Source of the DNA: Diplodia intermedia
Lineage: Eukaryota; Ascomycota; Dothideomycetes; Botryosphaeriales; Botryosphaeriaceae
DNA length: 64,000 nt
NCBI GenBank assembly: GCA_021495925.1
Contig: JAKEKT010000035.1
Coordinates: 186,001 to 250,000, forward strand
Direction of reading: 5' to 3'
Position 1 is the stretch's first letter. Every line of letters starts with the position of its first letter. Positions 23,350 through 35,500 of the stretch are shown here, piece after piece. A program made the position numbers and the translations under genes. The notes below the pieces were generated by a model. The model did no database searches and was not told the origin of the DNA. It saw only the letters and a program-made list of their open reading frames with translations.

Positions 23350-25579
23350 TCACTGCGACGTAGACTGCGCGTGTTGGACAGGGTACTGCTGCTGCGAAAG
23401 AGGATGGCCGTTCGCAGTTGGTGCGTCCTTTGCGGATGCCGTGCTTGGTACTTCCTGCCTACCGTTGATCTCATGTTGCTCAGACTTTACCGTAATGCTG
23501 GCAGGCGGCGAGGGAAGCTTTGCGACCGGCTTAGTAGCCTTGTTTTCGCCGGACATGGGCTTGGACGCCAGCTCAATGTTGTGTGCAGCGGGCTGCGCCT
23601 TGGATTCCACAGACCGGGCGGGTTGCTCCGCAGAAGAAATGGAGGTCTGCGCAGTAGCCTGGGTGACGGCGTTGACGCCGCTGTCAACCTCCATCTTGTC
23701 CTCGTTCTCCTCATTCATAACCGACGGGCTACTGAGCTGTGGAGGGGGGCTGCTCGCAGCGGCAAGGCGATCAGCGCGGATCCGCAGGGTGACCACGAGG
23801 CTGCCTTTGGGCTTGACAGGAATGTCGCCGTCTGATTCGTCATCAGCAAGGGACTCCTCATCATCGTCAATGAGGCCCAAATCGTCATCCTCGTCATCAT
23901 CACCTCCGTCCCACTCGTCCACCTCATCTTCATCGTCCATCTCATCGATGCTGTTGTAACCATCGATGTGCTTGTTGCTGCGCTGGGGGACACCGTGCTT
24001 GCTACGACCGGCGCGAGTAGCGCGACCATTGACGCCTTCGGAGGCATCGGAGCGCTCATAGTCGGCGGTCCCAGGGGAATCTAGCTCCGTATTCTGGCCG
24101 CTAAGAAGAGTTTCGCCGTACAAGCCGCCCAAGCGAGAGCGAACTTGACGACCACTAGAAGTAACAACAGGTCTGTTGTTATCTGCAGGGGAGCCGCGGC
24201 GTGTAGAGCGACGAGTAGAGAGTGCATCGGAAGTCTCCTCCTCATCATCGGAGAAGGTGTACTTCATGCGCTTGCCGCGGGTGCGGCCTTCGTACAGCGA
24301 GAAACCAGGCTCAGGCCGAGCAAATTGGGCCTTGCGCTGCATGCGATACTCGCGGCGCTTCCGCTTCTACAAACGAGTCATTAGCAAATGCCATTGGGAA
24401 AGGCTGTGGTGGATTCATGATGCCAAGGACAAATCTTACATCCTCAGTAGCCTCGAAGCGAGGGATGGCCGCGTTGATCCTCTCGCTCAGCCTGCGCGAC
24501 GCCTGGGTACTGTCCCGTGCCAGCTTGTTGGCGACTTCCCGCAGCTCATCGATAGTGCCTGCTACACTCCGGAAATGGACCTTCTTGTGGTACGGGTTGC
24601 TCTCGCGGTACAAGCGGAATGGAGTGTCGTCTTTGCCCTCGATGAGCCAGTAGCGACGCTTCTCGCCATCTATACCCCAGGGCTGCACAGACAGCGGCTG
24701 ATTGAGGTCGTCGTCATGGCGACTCTGCTTATAGTTCTCTTTGATGACCGACTTGATAATCTCCGAACCGTGGAGGCACCAGTGGATGATGGCCTGCAGG
24801 ACGGACAGCTGTGAGAGGGTCAGCAACAAGTCTGGAACAGCAGCCACAGGGCCACTTACCCGGTCCTGGGGGCTCATATCATTGAAGGAGCGGCTGCCAG
24901 ATAGAGGGTTGACTCCGCCCCAAGAGAACGGCCACTCCGACTTGTAAGTCGACATGGTTTCCTCGAGAGCGCGGCCATAATGGCCCTTCCTGCATGTGTA
25001 TTAGCCCTGCTCGAGCGCTCTTCAAATGTTCAAGCTTGGGTTGTTCTGCATAGGGGACGCGGCAGGTATGCGACAAGCTGTGGGCGGCTGAGGACGTACT
25101 CGACGGGTTTCTTGCGGTTGAGGGCGAATCCAAGGAGCGCGCACAGGAGGCTCTCGACCTGCGGCGACGGGGCGGAATCGACAATCCCCCTTTCGATATC
25201 CTGGGGACCAAGGTGAGGGCACTTGGGCGGGAAGGCTTCGGACAAGCGCGCGCGGAAGGTGACGATGACCTATGATGTAGCACGCGCATTAGCACAACGT
25301 GCAAGGCGAATGCGACGCGTTCGTCGCGTCAAAGCGTGTCATGTCGCGCTGTCAACTCACGGGTATGATGGGATTGTCGGCCAGCACCTCCTCGTGCGGC
25401 GGAGAGGGGGAGCGCTTCCTCTTGACGGGTGGACTCGGTGGTTGCGCGGTGGTTGCGGCGGCCATCTTCTTCTTGGCCGACGACTTGTGCAGGAACTTGT
25501 CCATGGGCCCAATGGCCTTTGCCTCGTCGTCGCTCGCGGGCGGCGACGACAACACCGAGGAGAGCTCGGAGTCGCTCAT
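23350..25579 (-). CDS. WHIM1-domain chromatin-associated protein
   Basis: A predicted nuclear protein of 634 residues. Exons are 25579-25361, 25269-25100, 24989-24860, 24808-24440 and 24366-23350, with CTAAT-type branch sites visible in three of the four introns. Residues about 75-130 (VIVTFRARLSEAFPPKCPHLGP...) resemble a DDT-like helical domain. A WHIM1-like helix pair follows (KGHYGRALEETMSTY to LSVLQAIIHWCL). WGIDGEKRRYWLIEG...FRLYRE is typical of the WHIM2/DDT-partner region of ISWI-type accessory factors. The C-terminal half is disordered: basic KRKRREYRMQRK, a long Asp/Glu tract, and Ser/Pro-rich sequence. A role as accessory subunit of a remodeller is inferred from the domain family. 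The 51 bp third intron is stop-free, so retention could add 17 residues. Confidence 0.8.
24809..24859 (-). other. Stop-free 51 bp intron in the WHIM1-domain gene
   Basis: The donor is a strong GTAAGT and the acceptor CTCACAG, with GCTGACC as probable branch site. It is divisible by three and has no stop in frame. Retention would split the WHIM1-like helix pair with 17 residues, so splicing is the likely norm. Confidence 0.7.
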
Positions 25580-27386
25580 GTTGGGTGGGTAGGAAGGCGT
25601 GGTCGAAGCTGGATGAGGATGCGGTGGGTCGGCGGGTGTGGATGCGAAGTGCGCGGCCGACTGCAGCACCACGGCGAGAATGAAGCACGGCGACGATAAG
25701 ATTACATGATTGGCTTGGGCGTCTCTAGAGCCCAGTGCACGTCATGTGTCCCAGGCTTGGGCTCTATTTGGCACATTGCACGTCCTTGACTACAGGAAAA
25801 GGTTGCATTCGCTTTCACCAGCTACGAAGTCGCTGCTCCTACTCTTCTCAACAGAACTGCCAACACTATTGAGTCCGTCTGTTTACCTCGTGCGTGCAAA
25901 GCCGCGTTACACTTTCGGGTGTCAACGTCCAACCTCTAGGAAGCCGCCACGGACATGCAAATCCTGCAGGAACCTGTTGTACAACCCATGACAGCGAACA
26001 GTTCGACGTTCTATGTGGAGTGTGGATGTTGTCGTAATTCTCGTGATGTCCGTGTCGCTCGCTTACGCGCAAGTGTGGCAGGGCCGTTGTCTGGGACGGA
26101 GGTGGTAAGCGGCTAAGGAAGATGCTGCTCTACTCGACCCAGCTTTGAGAGCATATATGCTAGTTCTATGAGCTGTAGTACCAAAGGCCCGGACGTAGAG
26201 GTGTTTGTAATCTACACAACATCGGGGTGCCGACGCTCTTACAAACCGTCGCGCGATGGGAAGTGTGGGTATGCTCGTAAGGAAGAGGCGACGACGTCCG
26301 CCAGTTACTGCCGACAATGTGGGATCCCACACACTGTTAGGAGTTATTCATGAACAAGTTGGGAGGAGTCCGCCCTCTCCAGTTGCAACCTTTTCGGGAC
26401 GGGTTCCGAACTGGCACAGCAAGTGAGCACCCACGACTGCAACTTTCATCAGCCAAAACGCTCCTCATGATGCTTCTCGCAATTTCTGCTCGGTATGCGA
26501 GATAGACGAGGCCGAATGCGGGTTCCCAAGCTCTTGAATGTGGAGGTGCGTGACAGTTGCGCTGCGCGAGCCCGCCGGCAAAGGCCCTCGGCAAAAAGTC
26601 CTGCAACCGTGAACGACATGCGCCCGGGGAAAATGGTTCTGCGACCTGCTCTTTCGCAACCACATCGTTTCACACTGGGATACCGCTCGGAAACAACGAG
26701 ATCGGAGATGTAGCTGACTACTGGCCATCTGAAGCTGACGGGTAGGACGAAACCCAAGAAAGAGAGGGTTTCTCAATGCGCTTAAGAAAAGTGAAGATGC
26801 GAGAGACACAAAACTGAGACGGCTTTGGAGCCCGAGTGCTGAGGATAGGTGATGCTGTTGAAGTTTTTGCGACGACTTGGCGGACCGGTGACCGTCGCGC
26901 TTTTGTAGGTTTGTCATGGCATGTGCTCATTGCCCACAACGGAAACGCGCTCGGACAGACTAGCAACACAGGTGATGCATCCAACCTCTGATGTCGCCAA
27001 GCTCCTGAGCGATGCCGCGACAAAAGCCATTGCGAAGTGATGATGCCTCTGGACGGATGGTAGAGCCTGTCCAACGCCTAGTAGTCACGGAAACATGCTA
27101 GCGGATGGTTTGATGCGCATTACGTCCATACGATATGCAGTCGCATGCGTTTGAGTGTGCGGGGCGTTGATGCGTGTTGGCTGATGAAAGCTTGGTGGAG
27201 AGGACGAGACGGTAGGTTGAGGTGTGGCCAGTCGCCCTCTGCATTTTCATTAGCCCGGGTCGGGCTAGCGCCCTTTTCGGTGGGCCGTGCGCCGTGACCT
27301 TCGCGAAAAGCCCACAATCGAAATCAATCTCAACTGCAGAGGACGACCGACCGGACACCACCTGCAAGACAACAACAGCAGCAACC
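25580..27386. promoter_or_regulatory. Long divergent intergenic region, WHIM1 gene / uL2
   Basis: About 1.8 kb. The right end is the uL2 promoter and 5' UTR. It contains a perfect inverted repeat TAGCCCG-GGT-CGGGCTA at 27251-27267, about 120 bp before the ATG, followed by CT-rich sequence. The rest has scattered short open frames in all frames and no recognisable gene. Confidence 0.45.
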
Positions 27387-28510
27387 ATGGTCAGTACATT
27401 TCCGCCCGGAACACCGCACACACGCAAGCCTTTGCCTGCTTGGGATGGGGCTCGCCGCGAGGAGGCTGCAATGGTCTTGCGCCAAATTCGCAGTTGCGCA
27501 GCGTGGTCTCCATCTAGAGCAGGCGAAATTCTTCCTGCCTCACGACAAAAAACTTGGAGGAACTCGAGCTGACATGTCCTAGGGTCGCGTTATCAGGAAC
27601 CAGAGGAAGGGGTATGCGAAATTGCTCGAGAGCTCTTCGATACAGATTCGCTAACATACCAAAAGTCGTGGTTCCATCTTCACGGCCAACACCCGCCTGA
27701 ACAAGGCCCCCGCCAAGTTCAGGACCAACGACTTCGCTGAGCGCCATGGCTACGTCCGCGGTGTTGTGAAGGACATCATCCACGACGCCGGTCGTGGTGC
27801 TCCTCTTGCCAAGGTCGTCTTCCGCGACCCGTACCGCTTCAAGCTCCACACCGAGACCTTCATTGCCAACGAGGGCATGTACACCGGCCAGTTCATCTAC
27901 GCCGGCAAGAACGCCAGCTTGACCATTGGCAACGTTCTTCCCCTCGGCTCCGTTCCTGAGGGTACCGTCGTCACCAACGTCGAGGAGAAGGTTGGCGACC
28001 GTGGTGCGCTCGGCAGGACCTCCGGCAACTACGTCACCGTCATTGGCCACAACCCCGACGAGGGCAAGACCCGTGTCAAGCTCCCCTCCGGCGCCAAGAA
28101 GGTCGTCTCCAGCTCCGTCCGTGGTATGGTCGGTATCGTCGCTGGTGGTGGAAGGACGGACAAGCCCCTCCTGAGTACGTTCAGAGATTGTCATGGTTGC
28201 CAGGGAAGCTGAGGCTAATAATGACCACAGAGGCTTCCCGTGCTAAGCACAAGTTCGCCGTCAAGCGCAACTCTTGGCCCAAGACTCGTGGTGTTGCCAT
28301 GAACCCCGTCGATCACGTAAGTGCTTTGGGGACGCGAAAGAGAATGCGGGATGCTGATATGCTTTTCTACAGCCTCACGGTGGTGGTAACCACCAGCATA
28401 TCGGTAAGGCCTCGACCATCTCCCGCTACGCCGCACAGGGTCAAAAGGCCGGTCTCATTGCCGCCAGGAGAACCGGTCTGCTCCGTGGTACTCAGAAGAC
28501 GAAGGACTAG
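27387..28510 (+). CDS. RPL2: 60S ribosomal protein uL2 (Rpl2/L8)
   Basis: A core component of the large ribosomal subunit next to the peptidyl-transferase centre. Five exons (27387-27389, 27583-27611, 27666-28174, 28231-28316 and 28373-28510) give 254 residues, the same as yeast Rpl2. The first exon is just the start codon (ATG then GTCAGT), giving M-GRVIRNQRKGRGSIF after splicing. The catalytic-centre loop HPHGGGNHQHIG is split by the fourth intron directly after NPVDH. The C-terminus is RRTGLLRGTQKTKD. The first intron is 193 bp, the other three are 54-56 bp. A first intron at the start codon is common in fungal ribosomal protein genes. Confidence 0.97.
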
Positions 28511-29434
28511 ATTCACGGGTGACGCATGGGTTCGGGTGTTCATTGCTGCGGGTTCGGGTTTCCTCGGGGCGAATAGTACCCTTTATGTACCGGGAAATAA
28601 AAAACATGGTGCATGCGAGCTTTCTACAGCGATGTTCGCCGCGTATGGCAGTGCCGCAGGAGGGTGCGGAGGTTGTCCGGGGGAGTGGTGTGGAGCGGAG
28701 CCACGCAGCTTCATCAAAAGCTCAAAAGACAGATCTTCGAGTCTCATCAAAATGAATGCGTTCGATATGACGTCCAAAAATAGGAGATCGTGACCGAGGT
28801 AAGAAAGGCGAGACACTTGCGCCCCTCAGGCCTAACCGCCCCGGGCTGTTTCAGATTTTCGATTGGCACGAAGCGCGGCGTATCATCGACACGACGGGCG
28901 CGGAGCCCCCCCTTTGGCGAAATGGGCTCGAACGAGGGGCAGGCGCGAATCGCACTTCTGGGCGAGGCTCAGCCACGATTTCGATGGGGCAGCTCGTGCT
29001 GGCCGCGCGGTTCCCGCGTTGAGGGCAGGCCCCTGCGTAGGATCGGCACGGCTTGAGAGCGTTCCTTGTGGCATCATCCAGGCCTTCGACTTCCAAGGTC
29101 CTTATATGGGGACAGCAGCCCATGCCGCAGACTCCCGGTCGTGACCTTCTCGCCTATTCCATTCAGTCGCAGCCCTTGCACACGCTCGCTACCCGCCCTT
29201 ACCTTCTCTCCGCCGCCGCATTTTCTCGAGCTGTTTCCCACCTGAAACCTCGCATGCGATACTAGCCAGCGCCCCTCCACACACCGCGAAAGTGCCCTGG
29301 GCACCGCACCACGATTCAGCCAGCACAGCGCCTAATTACCCGCCACTTACACGTGTGATCTTCGTCCCGCTCCTTTTCCCCAACCCGCCCCGCGGACGAC
29401 TTCAACCGACGCACTCACCACTCGAACCGCCAAA
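28511..29434. other. Interval between uL2 and the BAR-domain gene
   Basis: About 0.9 kb containing the uL2 3' flank and the BAR gene promoter. The last 150 bp are C-rich and A-poor on the coding strand up to an AAA-preceded ATG (CCAAAATGA), a normal fungal start context. No gene or repeat is supported. Confidence 0.45.
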
Positions 29435-30897
29435 ATGATCGTCAACAAGAAGCTGGACCGCTTCAAGCAATGGGCGGGGGAGCGCATGGGAGGTGAAGTC
29501 CGGACCAACGCCTCCGATGACTTCAAGGCGCTCGAGCAGGAGATGACCGTCCGTTCTGACGGTATGCGCATTCGACATGCAACCGTTGAGAAGTGGCTAA
29601 TTTGCGGCTCCCAGGAATGGACAACCTGCACAGGTCTATGAGCGCCTTCGTCAAATGGCTGTCCAAGCGCAACGATGCGGGAGACAAGGAGAAGTACACG
29701 CCCGTTGGATTCATGGGCGCCACCATGGTCAACCACGGCGAGGACTTTGATCCTGACTCGGAGTATGGAGCCTGCCTGTCGAGTACGTGCTGGCCTCACA
29801 CGATCGCAATCTCGATGGTGAGCTGACCGTGTTGTAGCAATGGGCCGCTCGCATGAAAGAATGGCACGCGCGCAGGAGACCCTCCTTGCTGATTCCACCA
29901 CAACCTGGCTGGAGTCCCTCGAACGCAACCTTGTCCAGATGAAGGAATACAACGCGGCCCGCAAGAAGCTGGAGCAGCGTCGTCTTGCCTACGACACTGC
30001 CCTGATGAAAATGCAGAAGGCCAAGAAGGAAGATTTCCGTGTTGAGGAGGAGCTGCGCTCCCAGAAGGCCAAGTACGAAGAGGCTAGCGAGGACGTCTAC
30101 CGTCGCATGGAGGAGATCAAGGAAGCCGAGAGGGACAACATCGAGGATCTGACTGGGTTCTTGGAAGCTGAATTGGCGTACCATGACAAGTGCAGGGAGG
30201 TTCTCATGCAGCTGAAGCGGGACTGGCCTGGTCGGTAAGTGGAATGAACCCCTGCAGAGGCCCGCTTATTGTACATTGCGGCGGCGCCATGCCCGTACCA
30301 AGAGGCATGCTAACGTTACACAGCTCAGCCGGAGCTTCTGGAAACAGCCGCCGTGGGCCCAGGTCCCGTTCCAACACAGCTCATTCTTATAGCGACCGTT
30401 TCCAGGAGGAAGAGGAGCCGCCCATGCCCGAGCCCAAGCTTACCATCCCCAAGCTTGGCTCTCGTGGTGTCTCTCCTCGCCGCGACTATGGAGGGGACTC
30501 CCCTAAGCGTCCGTCGATCAGCCGCACTAGCACAACCGGAACATTTGAGGGACCGTCACGTCGTGCTGACGACTCCCCCGGAGGCATGCCGCGGCTTTCT
30601 CGGGTCCCTACAGACTCATCCATCGTCACCGCTAGTCGCAACAACTTGAGGCCGGTGCGCAGCCGCGGCGACGAATATGACGATGATGAGCGCAGTACTG
30701 GAAGGTCATACGGTAGAGACAGGTCCGTCTCTCCTGCACCAATACGTTCTGCTAGCTGGGCTTCCGAGGCAACTTCCCCGGCGAGCGGACGGAAGGGACC
30801 GCCGCCGCCGCCGCCTTCTCGTGCGAAGAAGCCGCCGCCACCGCCACCCCCGATGAAGAAGAGCGGCTTGAGCTCATCGGAGATGTCTCAATACTAA
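29435..30897 (+). CDS. BAR-domain membrane-curvature protein with polyproline tail
   Basis: Predicted to bind and bend membranes in endocytosis or trafficking. Exons are 29435-29561, 29615-29782, 29838-30234 and 30324-30897, giving 421 residues. The first ~230 residues form a BAR domain of the fungal endophilin-like group: NKKLDRFKQWAGERMGGEV, WLESLERNLVQMKEYNAARKKLEQRRLAYD, and EDVYRRMEEIKEAERDNIEDLTGFLEAELAYH. The tail is disordered and basic/Ser-rich. It ends with two polyproline blocks (GPPPPPPSRAKKPPPPPPP) and SSEMSQY. No SH3 domain follows, unlike classical endophilins; the prolines look like SH3 or WW ligands instead. Introns are 53, 55 and 89 bp with clear signals (for example GCTAACG and CACAG in the third). 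Confidence 0.88.
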
Positions 30898-32577
30898 GCG
30901 TCTCGACGATTTGCTTGGGAAACGGCTGATTGGTTTGTTACTGTGAGCGAAGCGGGGCAGTTTATAAAGGCGTGGGATTAGGTAAGGACGGGGTAGAGGG
31001 CACATTTCAAGGGAGCAATTTGTTTTTTCGAGTTATTGAACATACGGACAGGCCTGAGGCTGCAGGACGGTCTTGTCTTACGGAGACGAAACGGCTTCGT
31101 ACTCTGCGCGACTCACAATAGGGACAGGGCTTTTCCTGACTATGGCCATAATGACGGGGGCAGTTTCCATGCACGGGAAGTTTTCTAGCCCAGGGTTGGC
31201 CACATCTCTCCATGAAATATAAAGAATTCCAAAAGTGCCTAGGCTATAGTGGAGTGAATTGCGACCTGGCGGGCTCAAGAGTAGCAGATTCAAGCTATTG
31301 CGGTGGGTCGGCACGGTGACCCATGTATAATTCAAGCCTTCGTCTAATTGGATCTGCTGCGGCTTGACCGTTTGAACTCGTCTGTGCACATGCCTGTCTT
31401 CTCTTAGTGGAGGGGCACATCGCAAGGATGCACGAGCCGACGGCTACACCACAGGTTGCAAGATAATCGAGCTCGTCCACGACCGCCTCGCGGTGACATT
31501 GCCCCATAGGCCCGTGGGAAGCTGATCCCAGTGTCCGAACGTAGATGAAGGTCTCGAATGCAGGCAGATTTGTCTATATGCCAGGACGAGTGTAGCGTCC
31601 ACGGCGGGGACTGGGAGGGTTCAATACAGTAGACACATTTTGACAAGCACGAAAAATCTATTCGAATGCGGTATGACACAGGTAGCTGTTGCCGGAGGAA
31701 TTGAAGGGAGTGACTTCGGCCGATTTCAATTCATGGTTTCGTCGTGTTTTGACACGTCTGACGCTGGAGCACCTCGTACCTGACCAAAATCTAGAAGCAC
31801 TCGTCGAAGCTCAAGTGCAAGGGCGGCTGGACCCGCTGTTTGACTGCGGGATTGGTTGCTTCAGACGTGAACCGCCAGGGCCAATAGCTATCCCATGCGG
31901 TCTCACCCGCGGTAATTCGCAAGTCACATGACTTACCCCCATAATCCAACTGACGAAGAGGGCAGCCAAAATACACACCCCAGGATGCGGCACAAAGCGC
32001 AAGGCCGAGTGCCGATGTGTGACGGTGAAAGTGAGTGGAAGAGTGGCTGAGCAGGTTCGCTCCTTCCCGCTATCAAAGCCTGCACGTGACGTTTTTTGGG
32101 AGGCGCGCTAGCCCGGCCTGCCAAGTTCCGCCCTCTCGCTGAACGGTCTGCCTCGCGCTCAACCTCTGTGAGCATCGACGGCTTGACGAGAAACCGCCCA
32201 TCGCAGCACCCCCGAAGCTTTCCCCGCCGCATCACCACGACCCTCGGCGACGCGTGCCGCTTCCCTGCACGCCCGCGCGCCGCGCCATTGCACGACCGCA
32301 CCACGCTCATTTTCGCCTCCCTCCAATTTGCACACCGCGACGTGAGTGACGGCCGCCCTGTTCCCCGGCCCTCCTCCGCGGCCGCATCGCGACGCGCATC
32401 CGCAAGGCGCATCTGCACACCGCACGAGGATGCTCTGAGGCAGCACTCAACGTCTGGTCACCTCTACCGCTCCACTCTCATCATCGCGTCACCCTTGGCT
32501 CCGGCCTCTTTTGGCGGCGCGTCCACTGCGATCAACACACGGTGTCGGCCTTTTGAAGACACGCGATTTCCACCACC
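30898..32577. other. Interval between the BAR gene and the Snf2/Sth1-type gene
   Basis: About 1.7 kb. From about 32080 the sequence turns GC-rich and C-rich on the plus strand, as expected for the 5' region of the next gene. The long open frame across 32096-32767 runs through the real first exon and intron of that gene in another frame and is a shadow. No other feature is supported. Confidence 0.45.
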
Positions 32578-35500
32578 ATGGCTTCTGTACAACCACTTAA
32601 CGGCACCCCTGGCCCCGGCCAAGGTGGTATACCGTCCCTGCCACCAGGCCTCACCAAGGAACAGGTTCAGGCAACGTATATGGTACGCATTGTCGCTCCA
32701 GCACGGGTTTCCATCCCCAACGCAGTACATGCGTACTAACTCGACCCGCAGAAATATCAACAGATGAAAGCGCAGAACGTATCCGAATCCGACCCCGAAT
32801 TCATTAAGGCGCGTAATCTGCTTGCGGCCGTTTCGCAGCAAACGAACCTGCAGAAGCAGCGCCAACGCTACCTACTGGAACAGCAGCAGAAGCAGCAGCA
32901 ATTACAACAGCAGCAGCAGGCACAACAGCAGCAGCAGCAGAATGGCGCTGGTCATGCTGCTGCCACAAACGGCGCGCAAGCATCTTCGACACCCTCTGCT
33001 AATGGTCAAGCTGCCGCCGCCGCTGGGACACCTACGCTGCCTTCGAACAACGACTCCAGTGCAAACACCGCCACACAGCAATCTACTGGCACTGACAAGG
33101 CTGCTACTCCGAGCGCGCACCCTGCATTCACTCACGCGCAGGTTAATATCTTGAGGGCTCAAATTGCTGCTTTCAAGCGCATTTCTCGCAACATGGCTAT
33201 CTCACCTGAGATGCAACAGGCTCTTTTTCCTTCTAAGCAAGCCACCAAGTCCCCGACTCCTGCTGAGCGTGTCGCCGCCGCTGGCCAAGTGTTGGACAAC
33301 GCCCAGGCTGCCTCTACTGATGTCAACAAGGAAGAGTCAAATGCTCACAAGGGCTTCAAGACGACGACCGACCCGTACTCAATGTTCCCGAACTCCATCA
33401 CGTACACCGAGCATGGCGTCCGTGAGCGCCGTTCCATCCTACCCAGCATCATGCCCCCGGGCGTCGACGTGGACAAGGTGCGCGAGGAGCGCGAAATTGT
33501 TCTTTACAACCGAATTCAAGCTAGGAAGGCGGAGCTCGAAGCGCTGCCTGCAAATGTCGGCATTTGGGATACAAGCAGATCGGATACTCCTACAGATGAG
33601 CATGCGAAGAACTTGAAGCTGAAGGCCCTGATTGAGTATAAGAAGCTATGCCTTCTACCAAAGCAGCGTGCGCTCAGGCAGGAGATTGGAAGGCAGATGA
33701 TGTATGCGGACAACCTGGCCATGACAGCCAACCGGGCCATGTACCGCCGTGTCAAGAAGCAGTCTCTCCGTGAAGCTCGCATTACTGAGAAACTCGAGAA
33801 GCAACAGCGCGATGCTCGGGAGAGCAAGGAAAAGAAGAAGCAGACCGACCAGCTCAAGGCTGTGCTTGCTCGTGGAGAGGAAATCCAAAAGGCCGCGCAG
33901 AACCAGCGTCTGCGCATGCAGAGACTTGGCCGCGCCATGATGCAGACTCACCAGAACATCGAAAAGGAGGAGCAGAAGCGTGTGGAACGTACGGCAAAGC
34001 AGCGTCTCCAGGCTTTGAAGGCAAACGACGAGGAGACGTACCTGAAACTCCTTGGTCAAGCAAAGGATACACGTATCTCTCACCTGCTCAAACAAACCGA
34101 CGGTTTCCTCAACCAGTTGGCTGCTTCCGTCAAAGCCCAACAGCGAAGTGCTACCGACAGGTGGGGCGGAGAAGCCCCAGAATCCGAGTCTGAAGTGGAC
34201 GAGAGTGATCTCGATGAGGATGACCCGAACAGGAAGGCGAACAAGGTCGACTACTACGAGGTTGCCCACCGCGTCAAGGAAGAAGTCTACGAACAGTCCG
34301 GCAACCTGGTTGGTGGTACGCTAAAGGAGTATCAGCTCAAGGGTCTGCAGTGGATGATTTCGCTGTACAACAACAACCTGAACGGTATTCTGGCCGATGA
34401 GATGGGTCTTGGCAAGACCATCCAGACCATCAGTTTGATCACTTATTTGATCGAGAAAAAGCAGCAGCCTGGTCCCTTCCTTGTCATTGTTCCTCTGAGT
34501 ACTCTTACGAACTGGAACAACGAGTTCGAGAAATGGGCCCCGAGTGTGCAACGCATCGTATACAAGGGCCCTCCTCAGCAGCGTAAACAGCAGCAGCAGC
34601 AGATCCGCTGGGGGCAGTTCCAGGTTCTGCTTACCACCTACGAGTTCATCATCAAGGACCGCCCGATTCTTAGCAAGATCAAATGGCTGCACATGATCGT
34701 TGACGAAGGTCATCGTATGAAGAACGCCAACTCGAAGCTCAGCAGCACCATCACCCAGTACTACACCACGCGTTACCGTCTCATTCTTACCGGCACTCCC
34801 CTCCAGAACAATCTTCCTGAGCTCTGGGCGCTGCTCAACTTCGTTCTTCCCAACATCTTCAAGTCTGTCAAGTCATTCGATGAATGGTTCAACACACCGT
34901 TCGCGAATACTGGTGGTCAAGACAAGATGGAGCTCAGCGAAGAAGAGCAACTGCTTGTCATTCGCCGTCTTCACAAGGTGCTTCGGCCCTTCCTGCTGCG
35001 TCGTCTCAAGAAGGACGTGGAGAAGGACCTTCCCGACAAGCAAGAGCGCGTCATTAAGTGTACCTTCTCTGCTCTTCAGGCCAAGCTATACAAACAGCTC
35101 GTCAATCACAACAGGCTCGTGGTCAGCGACGGCAAGGGCGGTAAGACCGGCATGCGTGGTCTAAGCAACATGCTCATGCAACTCCGCAAGCTGTGTAACC
35201 ATCCTTTTGTTTTCGAGGAAGTCGAAGATCAAATCAACCCGGGCAGGGGCACCAACGATCTTCTCTGGCGTACCGCAGGCAAATTCGAACTGCTCGACAG
35301 GATATTACCCAAGTTCCAAGCAACCGGCCACAGAGTTTTGATGTTCTTCCAGATGACGCAGATCATGAACATCATGGAAGACTTCCTGCGATTGAGAGGA
35401 CTCAAGTACCTGCGACTGGATGGCTCAACGAAAGCTGACGATCGTTCGGACCTCTTGAGGCTCTTCAACGCTCCCGATTCTCCGTATTTCTGCTTCCTGC

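Noticed and set aside
32096..32767. A 223-codon plus-strand frame before the Snf2/Sth1-type ATPase.
   Set aside because: It runs across that gene's ATG, first exon and intron in a different frame and has no domain, so it is a leader shadow.
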